From JBBDYG01 sp040901765 (GTDB lineage: Bacteria; Planctomycetota; Planctomycetia; Pirellulales; Lacipirellulaceae): 35,549 bases of DNA. Below the pieces are notes generated by a model. The model was not told the origin of the DNA and did no database searches. It worked only from the letters and a program-made list of their open reading frames with translations. Shown in pieces: positions 1 to 6,630 of this stretch. Positions within the stretch are counted from its first letter, which is position 1; each line of letters begins with the position of its first letter. Position numbers and translations under genes: made by a program. The stretch is from positions 1 to 35,549 of the forward strand of contig JBBDYG010000050.1 in the NCBI GenBank assembly GCA_040901765.1, given 5' to 3'.

Positions 1-56
1 CGGAAGTAATTGCCAAGTACCTCTGTTGCAATTGATTCTTGACATCACCAAACTCT

Positions 57-1127
57 ATGACAGCTCGAATTGTAAAATACGCTCTCCCGGTGCTCGCGCT
101 CGTGCTGTTTGCGGTGGCCGTTGCGCATGTGATGAGCAATAGCCGCGAGGCACCACCGGCCAGCGCCCCGCGAATCACGCCGGCCGTTTCTCCCTTCGCG
201 CAGGCGGTGGCCGGTTCGGGGATCGTCGAGCCGCGGACGGAGAATATTACCATTGGTGCTCCAATTGCCGGCATCGTGCAAGAAGTTTTCGTTCAAGTTG
301 GTCAAAAGGTGAAAGCGGGCGATAAGCTGTTTCGGCTCGACGACCGGGAGCTAAAAGCGAAACTGCGCATCCAAGAGGCCGCAGTGGATGCGGCGCTCGC
401 CGACTTGGAGCGCCTCGAACACCTGCCGCGTCCGGAGGATGTGCCGGTGCTCGAAGCGCAAGTTCGCCAGGCCGAAGCGCTGGCCGCCGACAAGCAACAG
501 CAGGTCTACCGGCTGCGCAAGGTCGCCGCAGGCGGAGGTGGCCGCGTAACGGATGACGAGTTGCAGACCGCCGAGTTCGCCGCTCAAGCGGCCGCCGCCG
601 AGTTCGAGCGCGTCACCGCTCAGCTTGATCTGCTCAAAGCCGGCTCGTGGGAGTACGAAAAAAAAGTCGCCCAAGCCGCCGTCGCCCAGACCAGGGCCGA
701 GGTCGCCAACGTGCAGACCGACCTTGAACGTCTTATCGTCACCGCACCGATCGACAGTGAAATTCTACAATCCAATGTCCGTCCGGGGCAGTACGTCGGC
801 GCGGCCAGCGACCAAGGGCTGTTGATCCTTGGCAACACGGAGCAATTGCACATCCGCGTGGACATCGACGAGAACGACATCCCCCGCTACCACCTCGGCG
901 CCCCCGCCGCGGCGAGCCTTAGGGGAGATCCCGAGCATCAATTCCCGCTCACGTTCGTCCGCGTCGAACCGTTCGTCGTGCCCAAGCGCTCGCTCACCGG
1001 CGACAACAGCGAGCGCGTCGACACCCGCGTTCTGCAACTCATCTACCGCGTCGCCTCCGACACCGCCCCGCAGCTTTACGTGGGGCAGCAGGTCGATGTG
1101 TTTATCGACGGGGCGAAAGCGGAGTGA
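57..1127 (+). CDS. HlyD-family membrane-fusion (periplasmic adaptor) protein
   Basis: Adaptor of an ABC- or RND-type exporter, anchored in the inner membrane and bridging the periplasm. A hydrophobic N-terminal segment (VKYALPVLALVLFAVAVAHV) is followed by a lipoyl-like half (PIAGIVQEVFVQVGQKVKAG), a long Ala/Glu/Gln-rich coiled-coil hairpin, the second lipoyl half (IVTAPIDSEILQSNVRPGQYV) and a beta-barrel region with VDIDENDIPRYHLG. The ATG at 57 is preferred; an in-frame TTG at 39 would add six residues, and neither has a strong ribosome binding site. Length (about 356 residues) fits the family. A transport partner is not in the window and may lie upstream of base 1. Family call is firm; cargo is unknown. 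Confidence 0.88.
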   Translation: MTARIVKYALPVLALVLFAVAVAHVMSNSREAPPASAPRITPAVSPFAQAVAGSGIVEPRTENITIGAPIAGIVQEVFVQVGQKVKAGDKLFRLDDRELKAKLRIQEAAVDAALADLERLEHLPRPEDVPVLEAQVRQAEALAADKQQQVYRLRKVAAGGGGRVTDDELQTAEFAAQAAAAEFERVTAQLDLLKAGSWEYEKKVAQAAVAQTRAEVANVQTDLERLIVTAPIDSEILQSNVRPGQYVGAASDQGLLILGNTEQLHIRVDIDENDIPRYHLGAPAAASLRGDPEHQFPLTFVRVEPFVVPKRSLTGDNSERVDTRVLQLIYRVASDTAPQLYVGQQVDVFIDGAKAE

Positions 1128-1288
1128 CGCGCCGTTAGCCGCGACGCGAAGCCGAATCCGCGCGGCGCAGCGGAGCGAGGGATCGTCTCAACGCAGAGTT
1201 GGAAACTCCCTTGAAAACTCGCCTATCTGGCTTGTCAAAGTGGAGTATACTCAGAGGGAATTGTTGCAGGCCCTTCGGAGCATGATCG

Positions 1289-2278
1289 ATGTTGAATCGC
1301 GTCCAAATCAAGGAATATCGGTGCCTGCGCGAGGTCGACGTTCCGCTGAAGCCGCTGACGGTCCTCATCGGGCCGAACAATACGGGCAAGAGTGCATTTC
1401 TGTCGGCAATCCGCTTATTAGGAATGGCTCCATCGCAGGGACACGGACAACTGAAAGTAGCTTCTCCAGATCTCTGGCAGTTCGAGCGGGCGACCTCACC
1501 AAAAATAGTAGGGTACACGGACGCGGGTTCCGAACTTATGGTCGAGCGGGGACCCGCCCAACAACCTATTGCTCAAAGAAGCCACTGGGAATTGACCGGT
1601 GACAACTCAATCTCGCCTGTCAATCTCTTCAACAGTGAGGTGCTGCAGCCGGCCATGGAATCGATCGGTACGGAGGCTAAAAGTGGAATTCCCCAAATCG
1701 ACGACAATGCCAGCAATGTGCCAACCTATTTGGACGTTCTATTACGTAAAGATCGTGATCGCTTCTTTCGGGTACTCGCCAACTTGCGCGAATTGATTCC
1801 TGGTCTCGTCGATTTGAATATTGAGACACCTCAGGCGGGTAGTAGAAGAATTGACCTCAAGCTTGAAAGCGGACTCGTCATGGAGGCAAAGCATGCTTCC
1901 TACGGGGTGAAACTGATGATTTTCTTTGTGGCTCTAGCGAATCATCCCGAACCCCCGCGAACCGTCCTTCTCGAAGAACCTGAAACTGGTGTTCACCCGA
2001 AGCGGCTAGAGGATATTGTCAGCTTACTAATTGGGCTGACTGAAGGAAAGTTCGCAGACCGCCCGACACAAGTTATTTTGACCACTCATTCTCCTTACCT
2101 ATTGGATTGCATTGACCCGGAAAAGCATCAAGTATTGGTAATGCAGCGTGAACTAGATGGGGCGTGTGCTGCTCATCCGGTCGACACGAAACGTCTGAAG
2201 CTGTTCATGGACGAATTCATGCTCGGGGAAATATGGCTCAATCAGGACGAATCGGGGCTACTCCAGAAGGTATCGTAA
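1289..2278 (+). CDS. OLD/RecF-like AAA ATPase (AAA_21 type)
   Basis: A 329-residue ATPase of the ABC-like AAA group. Visible motifs: N-terminal VQIKEYRCLREVDVPLKPLT typical of RecF/OLD ATPases, Walker A GPNNTGKS at residues 28-35, Walker B VLLEEPETGVHP near 226-237, and the H-loop TTHSPYLLDCI near 265-275. There is no long SMC coiled coil. GGAG at 1276-1279 is a usable ribosome binding site. The stop codon shares one base with the start of the next gene (TAATG), so the two are translationally coupled. The partner looks like a TOPRIM/DUF4276 protein, giving the ATPase-plus-TOPRIM pairing known from OLD-class anti-phage systems such as PARIS. Motifs are firm; a defence role is inference. Confidence 0.85.
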   Translation: MLNRVQIKEYRCLREVDVPLKPLTVLIGPNNTGKSAFLSAIRLLGMAPSQGHGQLKVASPDLWQFERATSPKIVGYTDAGSELMVERGPAQQPIAQRSHWELTGDNSISPVNLFNSEVLQPAMESIGTEAKSGIPQIDDNASNVPTYLDVLLRKDRDRFFRVLANLRELIPGLVDLNIETPQAGSRRIDLKLESGLVMEAKHASYGVKLMIFFVALANHPEPPRTVLLEEPETGVHPKRLEDIVSLLIGLTEGKFADRPTQVILTTHSPYLLDCIDPEKHQVLVMQRELDGACAAHPVDTKRLKLFMDEFMLGEIWLNQDESGLLQKVS

Positions 2279-2883
2279 TGCGATTGCTATTCGTTGCGGA
2301 TGGACCGCGGGACTGTGCCACTGTGCCCGAGTTAGTCCAAGCGATTGTAAAGGCGCCGATTGCGCCTGTGTTTCGGGAATGGAAGAAGTTGCGATTGAGT
2401 CGCGGTAGCGGCTATCAGCGCAAATTGCAGTTTGCATTATTGCAAGCGCGAGAATTGGAGCTTGCAGGAGTAGTGGCAACCATTGATAGCGATAAATCAC
2501 CGGCGGGTGACGGCTTAATGAAACTGCGTTCTGCGCGGGATCAAGATCGCAAGAGCACTCGCGTGGCGCAGATTCCCGCAGCGGTGGGCGAAGCCATTCC
2601 TCATCTGGAAGCATGGCTGCTCGACGATCCCAAGGCAGTTCGGGAGGCGCTACATTTTCCAAGCGACAAGTTGATCCCACCCGTATCGAAAACGGAGCCA
2701 AAAAATACGCTCAATGTACTGATCGACGAATCGGCGCGTTCGGAAGGCATGATGGATCTACTTGCGGAAATCGCTCGATGCATTGACAAAGGTCGCTGCA
2801 ACCACTCCGACAAGACGGGTTTTGAATCCTTCGTTCAGGATGTGCGAGCGGAATTGGAGCCGCTTGTATCAATAGCTTCGTGA
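2278..2883 (+). CDS. DUF4276-like protein with TOPRIM-type acidic motifs
   Basis: A 201-residue protein whose start (ATG at 2278) overlaps the ATPase stop by one base. It begins MRLLFVADGPRD, where TOPRIM/DUF4276 proteins usually have a VEGxxD-like motif (here Asp8-Gly9 replaces Glu-Gly), and has VVATIDSDKSPAGD with the D70-x-D72 pair expected of a TOPRIM fold. The signature GEAIPHLEAWLLDD (105-117) is the DUF4276 hallmark. A metal-dependent nuclease-like fold acting with the upstream ATPase is therefore plausible. The Glu-to-Asp change at the first acidic position is unusual and could reduce or alter catalysis. In PARIS the equivalent TOPRIM partner is a DUF4435 protein, so this would be a distinct pairing. 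Confidence 0.72.
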   Translation: MRLLFVADGPRDCATVPELVQAIVKAPIAPVFREWKKLRLSRGSGYQRKLQFALLQARELELAGVVATIDSDKSPAGDGLMKLRSARDQDRKSTRVAQIPAAVGEAIPHLEAWLLDDPKAVREALHFPSDKLIPPVSKTEPKNTLNVLIDESARSEGMMDLLAEIARCIDKGRCNHSDKTGFESFVQDVRAELEPLVSIAS

Positions 2884-3008
2884 AGAAAAACTTGACAGTC
2901 AGAAGTGCGACCCAGCGGAATACGTCCGATCTCGTTGGACGTTCTCACGTCACGATCCCTAGCGATCGCCTAGAAACCTGCATCCACACTGAACGGGAAT
3001 TGGGAACA

Positions 3009-3100
3009 TCCCTCCGAACTCGCCAGCAGATAGACTGTCTCACGCTCGGACTTAATTTCTGCCCACATTCGGTCGGCATGATCGCGGCAACTGTGGGCAG
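3009..3100 (-). pseudogene. Frameshifted remnant of a Phd/YefM-type antitoxin
   Basis: Read on the minus strand, one frame gives TVAAIMPT and the adjacent frame continues with RMWAEIKSERETVYLLAS. Together these match VAVIVPIDLWREIESERETAYLLAS of the antitoxin encoded at 6256-6468 (shown here in pieces). The DNA is also alignable across roughly 90 bases with that gene. No upstream start or downstream C-terminus survives, so it is a relic of a second, related toxin-antitoxin locus. The homology is read by eye; the frameshift between the two blocks is directly visible. Confidence 0.65.
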
Positions 3101-3300
3101 AAAACGATGGCCTAGTCCAGCTTTGTCGAGCGGCGGGGGCCGCTTCAGAATCGGACGGCAGTGCCCGGCGCGGCGTGGGCAACCCTCCAAAGGCGGGAAA
3201 TTAGGGATTGCCCATGTTCCGTTTACTCAGAGGGGCGGGTTCCGATTACCCCTAAACTGCCCCAATTTCCTGCAAATTCTAATTTTTGCCAAGGAATTCA

Positions 3301-3329
3301 TTGACACCGTCCGTTTTGCTGGTAAATTC
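3301..3329 (+). promoter_or_regulatory. Candidate sigma-70-type promoter for the first PEP-CTERM gene
   Basis: TTGACA at 3301-3306 is a perfect -35 box. A 16-17 base spacer leads to TAAATT/AAATTC at 3323-3329 as a weak -10. It would give a leader of roughly 180 bases before the start at 3512. Prediction only. Confidence 0.35.
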
Positions 3330-3511
3330 GCATCTATCACGCGCGAGAGGGGTCTTCCGGTGATGCAGCCCGGCTGCAGGCTTTTGTTGGCCTGCCCGAT
3401 AGGGGGTTTTTGGGGGTTAAGCGCTGCAATTGGGTGCCCGGATCGTTACCTAGCTATTTTCCTTGATCATTCCGCATCTTCGCCAGTACATCTGTTGAGA
3501 GGGGTAAGCTA

Positions 3512-4129
3512 ATGACCAGCACAAAATCTAAAGGACTTTTCCAACTCTTCGCAGTCCTTGCGATGATGATCGTTTCCGTCCCGATCGCTCGGGCGGCACC
3601 TCTTAGTGGCCACGGCGCCGCGTTCGGAGGCGTCACCGGTACGGTGCCCTTCAACAACGGCGTTGGCCTGAGCGGCACGATCGAATACGCGGTTTTTTCG
3701 GCCGCCGATTTCAATGCCAACTTCGCCGGTCTTGGTTACGCACCGGGCGATGCCCTGGTTTATACCTACCAAGTCTTCGTGGCCGGCAATCTGGGTGTCT
3801 CTGCGGAGATCGTCGGGATCGGGAATCCCGCGAATACGATCGGCACCTTTGATATCGGAGATGTCGACGCCTCGTCGGCTTCCTTCACTCCGAACGCTCG
3901 CTGGTTATTCTCGCCCGAGATTGCAACGGGCATGAGCAGTTGGGGTTTGGCTTTTTCATCACCAAATCTGCCGATTGTCGGTGCTTCCTTAACGATTGAT
4001 GGTGGAACGCAAGCGCTTGTTGCCGGCGTGCCAACTCCCGGCCCGTTTGCCATTCCCGAGCCTGCCTCCTTGCTGTTAGTGGCATTGAGTGTGGTGGCTT
4101 GCTTGTTCGCAAAATGGCGCCGTACGTAA
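3512..4129 (+). CDS. PEP-CTERM protein, small secreted
   Basis: A 205-residue secreted protein. An N-terminal signal peptide (LFQLFAVLAMMIVSVPIARA) precedes a beta-rich body; the C-terminus is a PEP-CTERM sorting signal: PEP motif in FAIPEPASLLLVALSVV, hydrophobic helix and basic end KWRRT. PEP-CTERM proteins are processed by an exosortase and exported to the surface or matrix. The start is supported by GAGAGGGG about 7 bases upstream. It is paralogous to the next gene: both share the pattern ALVYTYQV / VIYVYQIT and SSWGLAFSSPNLP / SSLLVFTSPFAP. Specific function unknown. Confidence 0.85.
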   Translation: MTSTKSKGLFQLFAVLAMMIVSVPIARAAPLSGHGAAFGGVTGTVPFNNGVGLSGTIEYAVFSAADFNANFAGLGYAPGDALVYTYQVFVAGNLGVSAEIVGIGNPANTIGTFDIGDVDASSASFTPNARWLFSPEIATGMSSWGLAFSSPNLPIVGASLTIDGGTQALVAGVPTPGPFAIPEPASLLLVALSVVACLFAKWRRT

Positions 4130-4226
4130 CGAATCCGTTTCCGCAAAGACGATCAAGACTATCGAGTGGCGTGGGGTTATCCACTTAAGGTCAGGCATTC
4201 AACGATTGAATGGGGAGTCAGTTCCA

Positions 4227-4949
4227 ATGACATACTTACAAATTGGCCGTGTTCGTTTGATCGCCGTCATGAGTCTCTGCCTGACGCTGACGCTCGGGCT
4301 GTCGCAGGCAACGGCTGGGCCTTTATCGACGACCAACCGCGCTTTGAATGACGGTCTCGGTCCTGACGCCGGACGTTGGCATGGAAGTGTTGCTATTGCG
4401 GGTGCAGCCCCAAACGGTGACACCATTACCGCCGAAGTCGACTGGGCGGCGTTCGGTCCGAACAAGTTCCAGCTTTATTTGAACGACGAGGGCATCGCGC
4501 AAGTCGATCCCTCCGGTGCCAATGAGGTGATTTACGTCTATCAAATCACCTCCGTTACGTCCGCCAGCCCTGGCATCGATACGTTGACGGTCGGCCTTGA
4601 CCCGACGGACGGCCGTGGGGTGGTTTTGGCGCCAGCCTTCGTCCCCACCGCGGCAGCGACCGAACAGTCGCCCGCCAGCGGGGGAGATAACAACACCAGC
4701 ATGGCTTGGTTTTTTAATGGCACGGAGCTATTGGCCGGTGACACCAGCAGCCTGCTCGTCTTCACCAGCCCCTTCGCTCCTGAGTTTGACTTCTTGCAAG
4801 TCAATTCGGGCTTGGCCGGTCCAGTGGTGTCGCCACTCGTGGCTAGCCCCAGCGATCGGCTGTTTCAATTCGACATTCCCGAGCCGTCGTCGCTGGCATT
4901 GGGTCTCGTCTGTGCAGCGGGATTGTTCTGGGTGAGGAAATCCCGCTAA
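4227..4949 (+). CDS. PEP-CTERM protein, paralogue of the preceding gene
   Basis: A 240-residue secreted protein with signal peptide (LIAVMSLCLTLTLGLSQATA), a beta-rich body and a C-terminal FDIPEPSSLALGLVCAAGLF helix ending in RKSR, a PEP-CTERM signal. The ATG at 4227 is chosen because GGGGA sits about 10 bases upstream and the signal peptide begins right after; the frame is open further upstream but without a better start. It follows its paralogue by 97 bases in the same direction, so they may be co-transcribed. It runs convergent to the sigma-factor gene. Function beyond surface localisation is not recognisable. Confidence 0.83.
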   Translation: MTYLQIGRVRLIAVMSLCLTLTLGLSQATAGPLSTTNRALNDGLGPDAGRWHGSVAIAGAAPNGDTITAEVDWAAFGPNKFQLYLNDEGIAQVDPSGANEVIYVYQITSVTSASPGIDTLTVGLDPTDGRGVVLAPAFVPTAAATEQSPASGGDNNTSMAWFFNGTELLAGDTSSLLVFTSPFAPEFDFLQVNSGLAGPVVSPLVASPSDRLFQFDIPEPSSLALGLVCAAGLFWVRKSR

Positions 4950-4993
4950 CGCTCGGGGTTCTCGGGAGTTTCGCCGACGCTTTCATTGACTGC

Positions 4994-5602
4994 TTATTGG
5001 CTCGCGTCGTTGCACTGGCACGATGCTTCGGCGCAGTTATCCAGGTTCGCTGGCTTACAGGCGAGGACATTTCCGCGCCGATCGAGTTCAAGCTGACAAC
5101 TGCCGAGCAGCAACTCCTCAAGCTGGCGTCGCCCCCGCTGCACTCTCGACTTGGCGCCAGATAGCGAGATGCCCAGACGATTGGCAATCTCCGCTTGTGA
5201 AAGACCCTCGATCTCGTACATTCGCACCGCATCTCGCAGCGTTGTCGGCAGCGCGCCGATCATCCGCGATAGCCAGGCGCCCACCGCGCAGTTCTGATTG
5301 CCGGCGTCGTTCTCGCCATGCCGATCAACGACGCCCTCGACCGCCCCATTGATGGAGCCATCCGGTCGAGAGGCGCGCCGTCGATAAAAATCCGCAATCG
5401 CATTGCGTGCAACCTGATACACCCAGGACTCGACGCGATCGGCCTCCCGCAGCGAGCCGATTTTTTCTACCACCCGCACAAACACGTCCTGAAGAAGGTC
5501 ATCGGCGTCACTTTCGCTGGGAACCCGCGAGCGAAGAAATGCGCGCAATTCATCGCTGAGCGCGGGCCACACGTCGTCGGCCAACTTTGCGGCATCGTCC
5601 AT
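4994..5602 (-). CDS. ECF sigma-70 factor, SigZ-like, with Cys-rich C-terminus
   Basis: A 202-residue extracytoplasmic-function sigma factor. Region 2 spans about residues 15-78 (DADDLLQDVFVRVVEKIGSL, then ESWVYQVARNAIADFYRRR) and region 4 about 112-166 (LPTTLRDAVRMYEIEGLSQA and the helix-turn-helix EIANRLGISLSGAKSRVQRG). After region 4 comes CQLELDRRGNVLACKP and a tail with cysteines at 169, 182, 190, 195 and 197, as in SigZ-type factors. No anti-sigma gene is adjacent. The start at 5602 lies 5 bases after the stop of the Cys-rich peptide gene, so the two form one operon. The Cys tail could sense metal or redox state (inference). Confidence 0.88.
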   Translation of the reverse strand: MDDAAKLADDVWPALSDELRAFLRSRVPSESDADDLLQDVFVRVVEKIGSLREADRVESWVYQVARNAIADFYRRRASRPDGSINGAVEGVVDRHGENDAGNQNCAVGAWLSRMIGALPTTLRDAVRMYEIEGLSQAEIANRLGISLSGAKSRVQRGRRQLEELLLGSCQLELDRRGNVLACKPANLDNCAEASCQCNDASQ

Positions 5603-5607
5603 CGTTC

Positions 5608-5781
5608 TCAGCAGCACTTTCCGCTGGTGGGCGTACTCGGCTTTTCGCCGGCCGGTGGGCAGCAAACGATCTGGCAGCAGCATGGCTGGCAGCAGCAGCA
5701 CATGCAACAACAGATCATGCTACCACAGCATCCTTGGCCCGCCCCGGCGGGTGCGTTGGTTTGTCCCTCGTTCATTGTCAT
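5608..5781 (-). CDS. 57-residue Cys-rich microprotein upstream of the sigma factor
   Basis: A short gene with an excellent ribosome binding site (GGAAGGA, 3 bases before ATG at 5781). Of 57 residues 16 are Cys: positions 18, 19, 24-26, 28-31, 34-36, 40, 41, 56 and 57. The N-terminal 17 residues (MTMNEGQTNAPAGAGQG) and the region 42-55 are free of Cys and polar. It has no signal peptide. The cluster pattern resembles a metallothionein or thiol buffer, but no family is recognised. It ends 5 bases before the sigma-factor start, which argues for co-expression and a functional link. A chance frame is unlikely given the SD, spacing and operon position. Confidence 0.68.
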   Translation of the reverse strand: MTMNEGQTNAPAGAGQGCCGSMICCCMCCCCQPCCCQIVCCPPAGEKPSTPTSGKCC

Positions 5782-5810
5782 CGTTCCTTCCAAAATCATG
5801 CGATAGAATC

Positions 5811-5829
5811 GGGCGTGCGAGCGACGCCC
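5811..5829. promoter_or_regulatory. Palindrome upstream of the Cys-rich/sigma operon
   Basis: GGGCGT and ACGCCC form a perfect 6-bp inverted repeat around a 7-base centre, about 30 bases upstream of the operon start at 5781. It could be an operator or a 5' hairpin; no known motif is recognised. Confidence 0.3.
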
Positions 5830-6017
5830 TACAACCACATAGACGCGGCAGTCATAAAAAAGACGCATGGCCAAAACCAGCCAGTGAGGTAAACGGCTGT
5901 TGGCGACGCCCCAGAGCGCACCGTCGGTCGATGGAGACGGTTCGAAGCACCGCAGGGCGCGCGAGTTGCATTAACAGAGAATCGCAACGGCTGCGCTACG
6001 AATCGAGCAATCCATCA

Positions 6018-6266
6018 TCAATAGTGATACCGGCACGCAAGAATCCGAATCTTGTCAGCCTGAACCTGATATACCAATCGATGTTCGCCATCAATGCGCT
6101 TCGACTAACAGCCAGCTAGTTCGTGCTTGAGCGGTTCCGGTTTACCGATGCCGCCGAAGGGGTCGCCCAAAGTTTCTTGAACCAAGCGAATAATGCGCAA
6201 CGCCTTGCGGCGGTCCTGCTGCACCCACCAGGCAAGATCTTCCAAGGCCGCAGAATCAAATTCCAA
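6018..6266 (-). pseudogene. yoeB: YoeB/Txe-type toxin interrupted by an in-frame amber stop
   Basis: Read from a TTG at 6266 the frame gives an 82-residue Txe/YoeB RNase toxin apart from one TAG at 6105-6107. Before the stop: GKPEPLKHELAGC; after it: SKRIDGEHRLVYQV ... ILACRYHY, matching the E. coli YoeB end with a Trp at the stop position. The catalytic residues align at constant offset: Glu44 is before the stop, Arg63, His81 and Tyr82 are after it. The truncated product therefore lacks most of the active site. It overlaps the antitoxin stop (6256), the usual arrangement. A longer start at TTG 6287 is possible. Either an inactivated toxin, a suppressed amber, or a base-call error. Confidence 0.82.
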
Positions 6267-6468
6267 GCTTTTGGCGGACGTCGTCAAGCGAGAGGCCTCC
6301 CATGCGGTCTTTGGCCTGTAGGAGACGATCTCTCATGGCGTCACTTGCAAGCAAATAAGCCGTCTCGCGCTCGGATTCAATTTCCCGCCACAAGTCGATC
6401 GGCACGATCACGGCAACCGCGTTGCCCTGATCGTCCGAGACGTATTGAACCGGATTTGCTGGTGACAT
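6256..6468 (-). CDS. Phd/YefM-family antitoxin
   Basis: A 70-residue antitoxin that would bind and neutralise the YoeB-type toxin and autorepress the operon. Its N-terminus (VQYVSDDQGNAVAVIVPIDL) is the Phd/YefM fold, followed by WREIESERETAYLLAS and a C-terminal toxin-binding segment (LSLDDVRQKLGI). ATG at 6468 is the preferred start; a TTG two codons upstream is also possible, and the ribosome binding site is weak. The gene overlaps the toxin frame by 11 bases or more. It remains intact although the toxin is interrupted. Confidence 0.83.
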   Translation of the reverse strand: MSPANPVQYVSDDQGNAVAVIVPIDLWREIESERETAYLLASDAMRDRLLQAKDRMGGLSLDDVRQKLGI

Positions 6469-6630
6469 GATCAAATCGTGGAATCGCGTGGACCGCGCTC
6501 AGGAATCGGAGACGCCAATTCTGCAACCAGAATTCTACACGAAAGTGCTCGCAGATGAAACGCCATCGTTGTAGTGGGCGGCTATGGGACATCCATCGTC
6601 GCAAGTGTCCCGAATGGTTTGACAGCCAGT

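Larger units (their letters stand above)
2884..3511. other. Intergenic region with antitoxin remnant, promoter-like site and hairpin
   Basis: No intact gene is supported here. The stretch holds a decayed antitoxin fragment (about 3009-3100, minus), a sigma-70-like promoter candidate at 3301-3329 and a perfect 6-bp-stem hairpin GCAGGC/GCCTGC at 3376-3395 with an 8-base loop, followed by a short T run at 3406-3411 that could act as a weak attenuator. The ribosome binding site of the next gene (GAGAGGGG) lies just before 3512. Confidence 0.5.

Noticed and set aside
2880..3512. 210-codon plus-strand frame after the DUF4276 gene
   Set aside because: No domain, atypical composition, and it overlaps an antitoxin remnant on the other strand plus promoter-like sequence.
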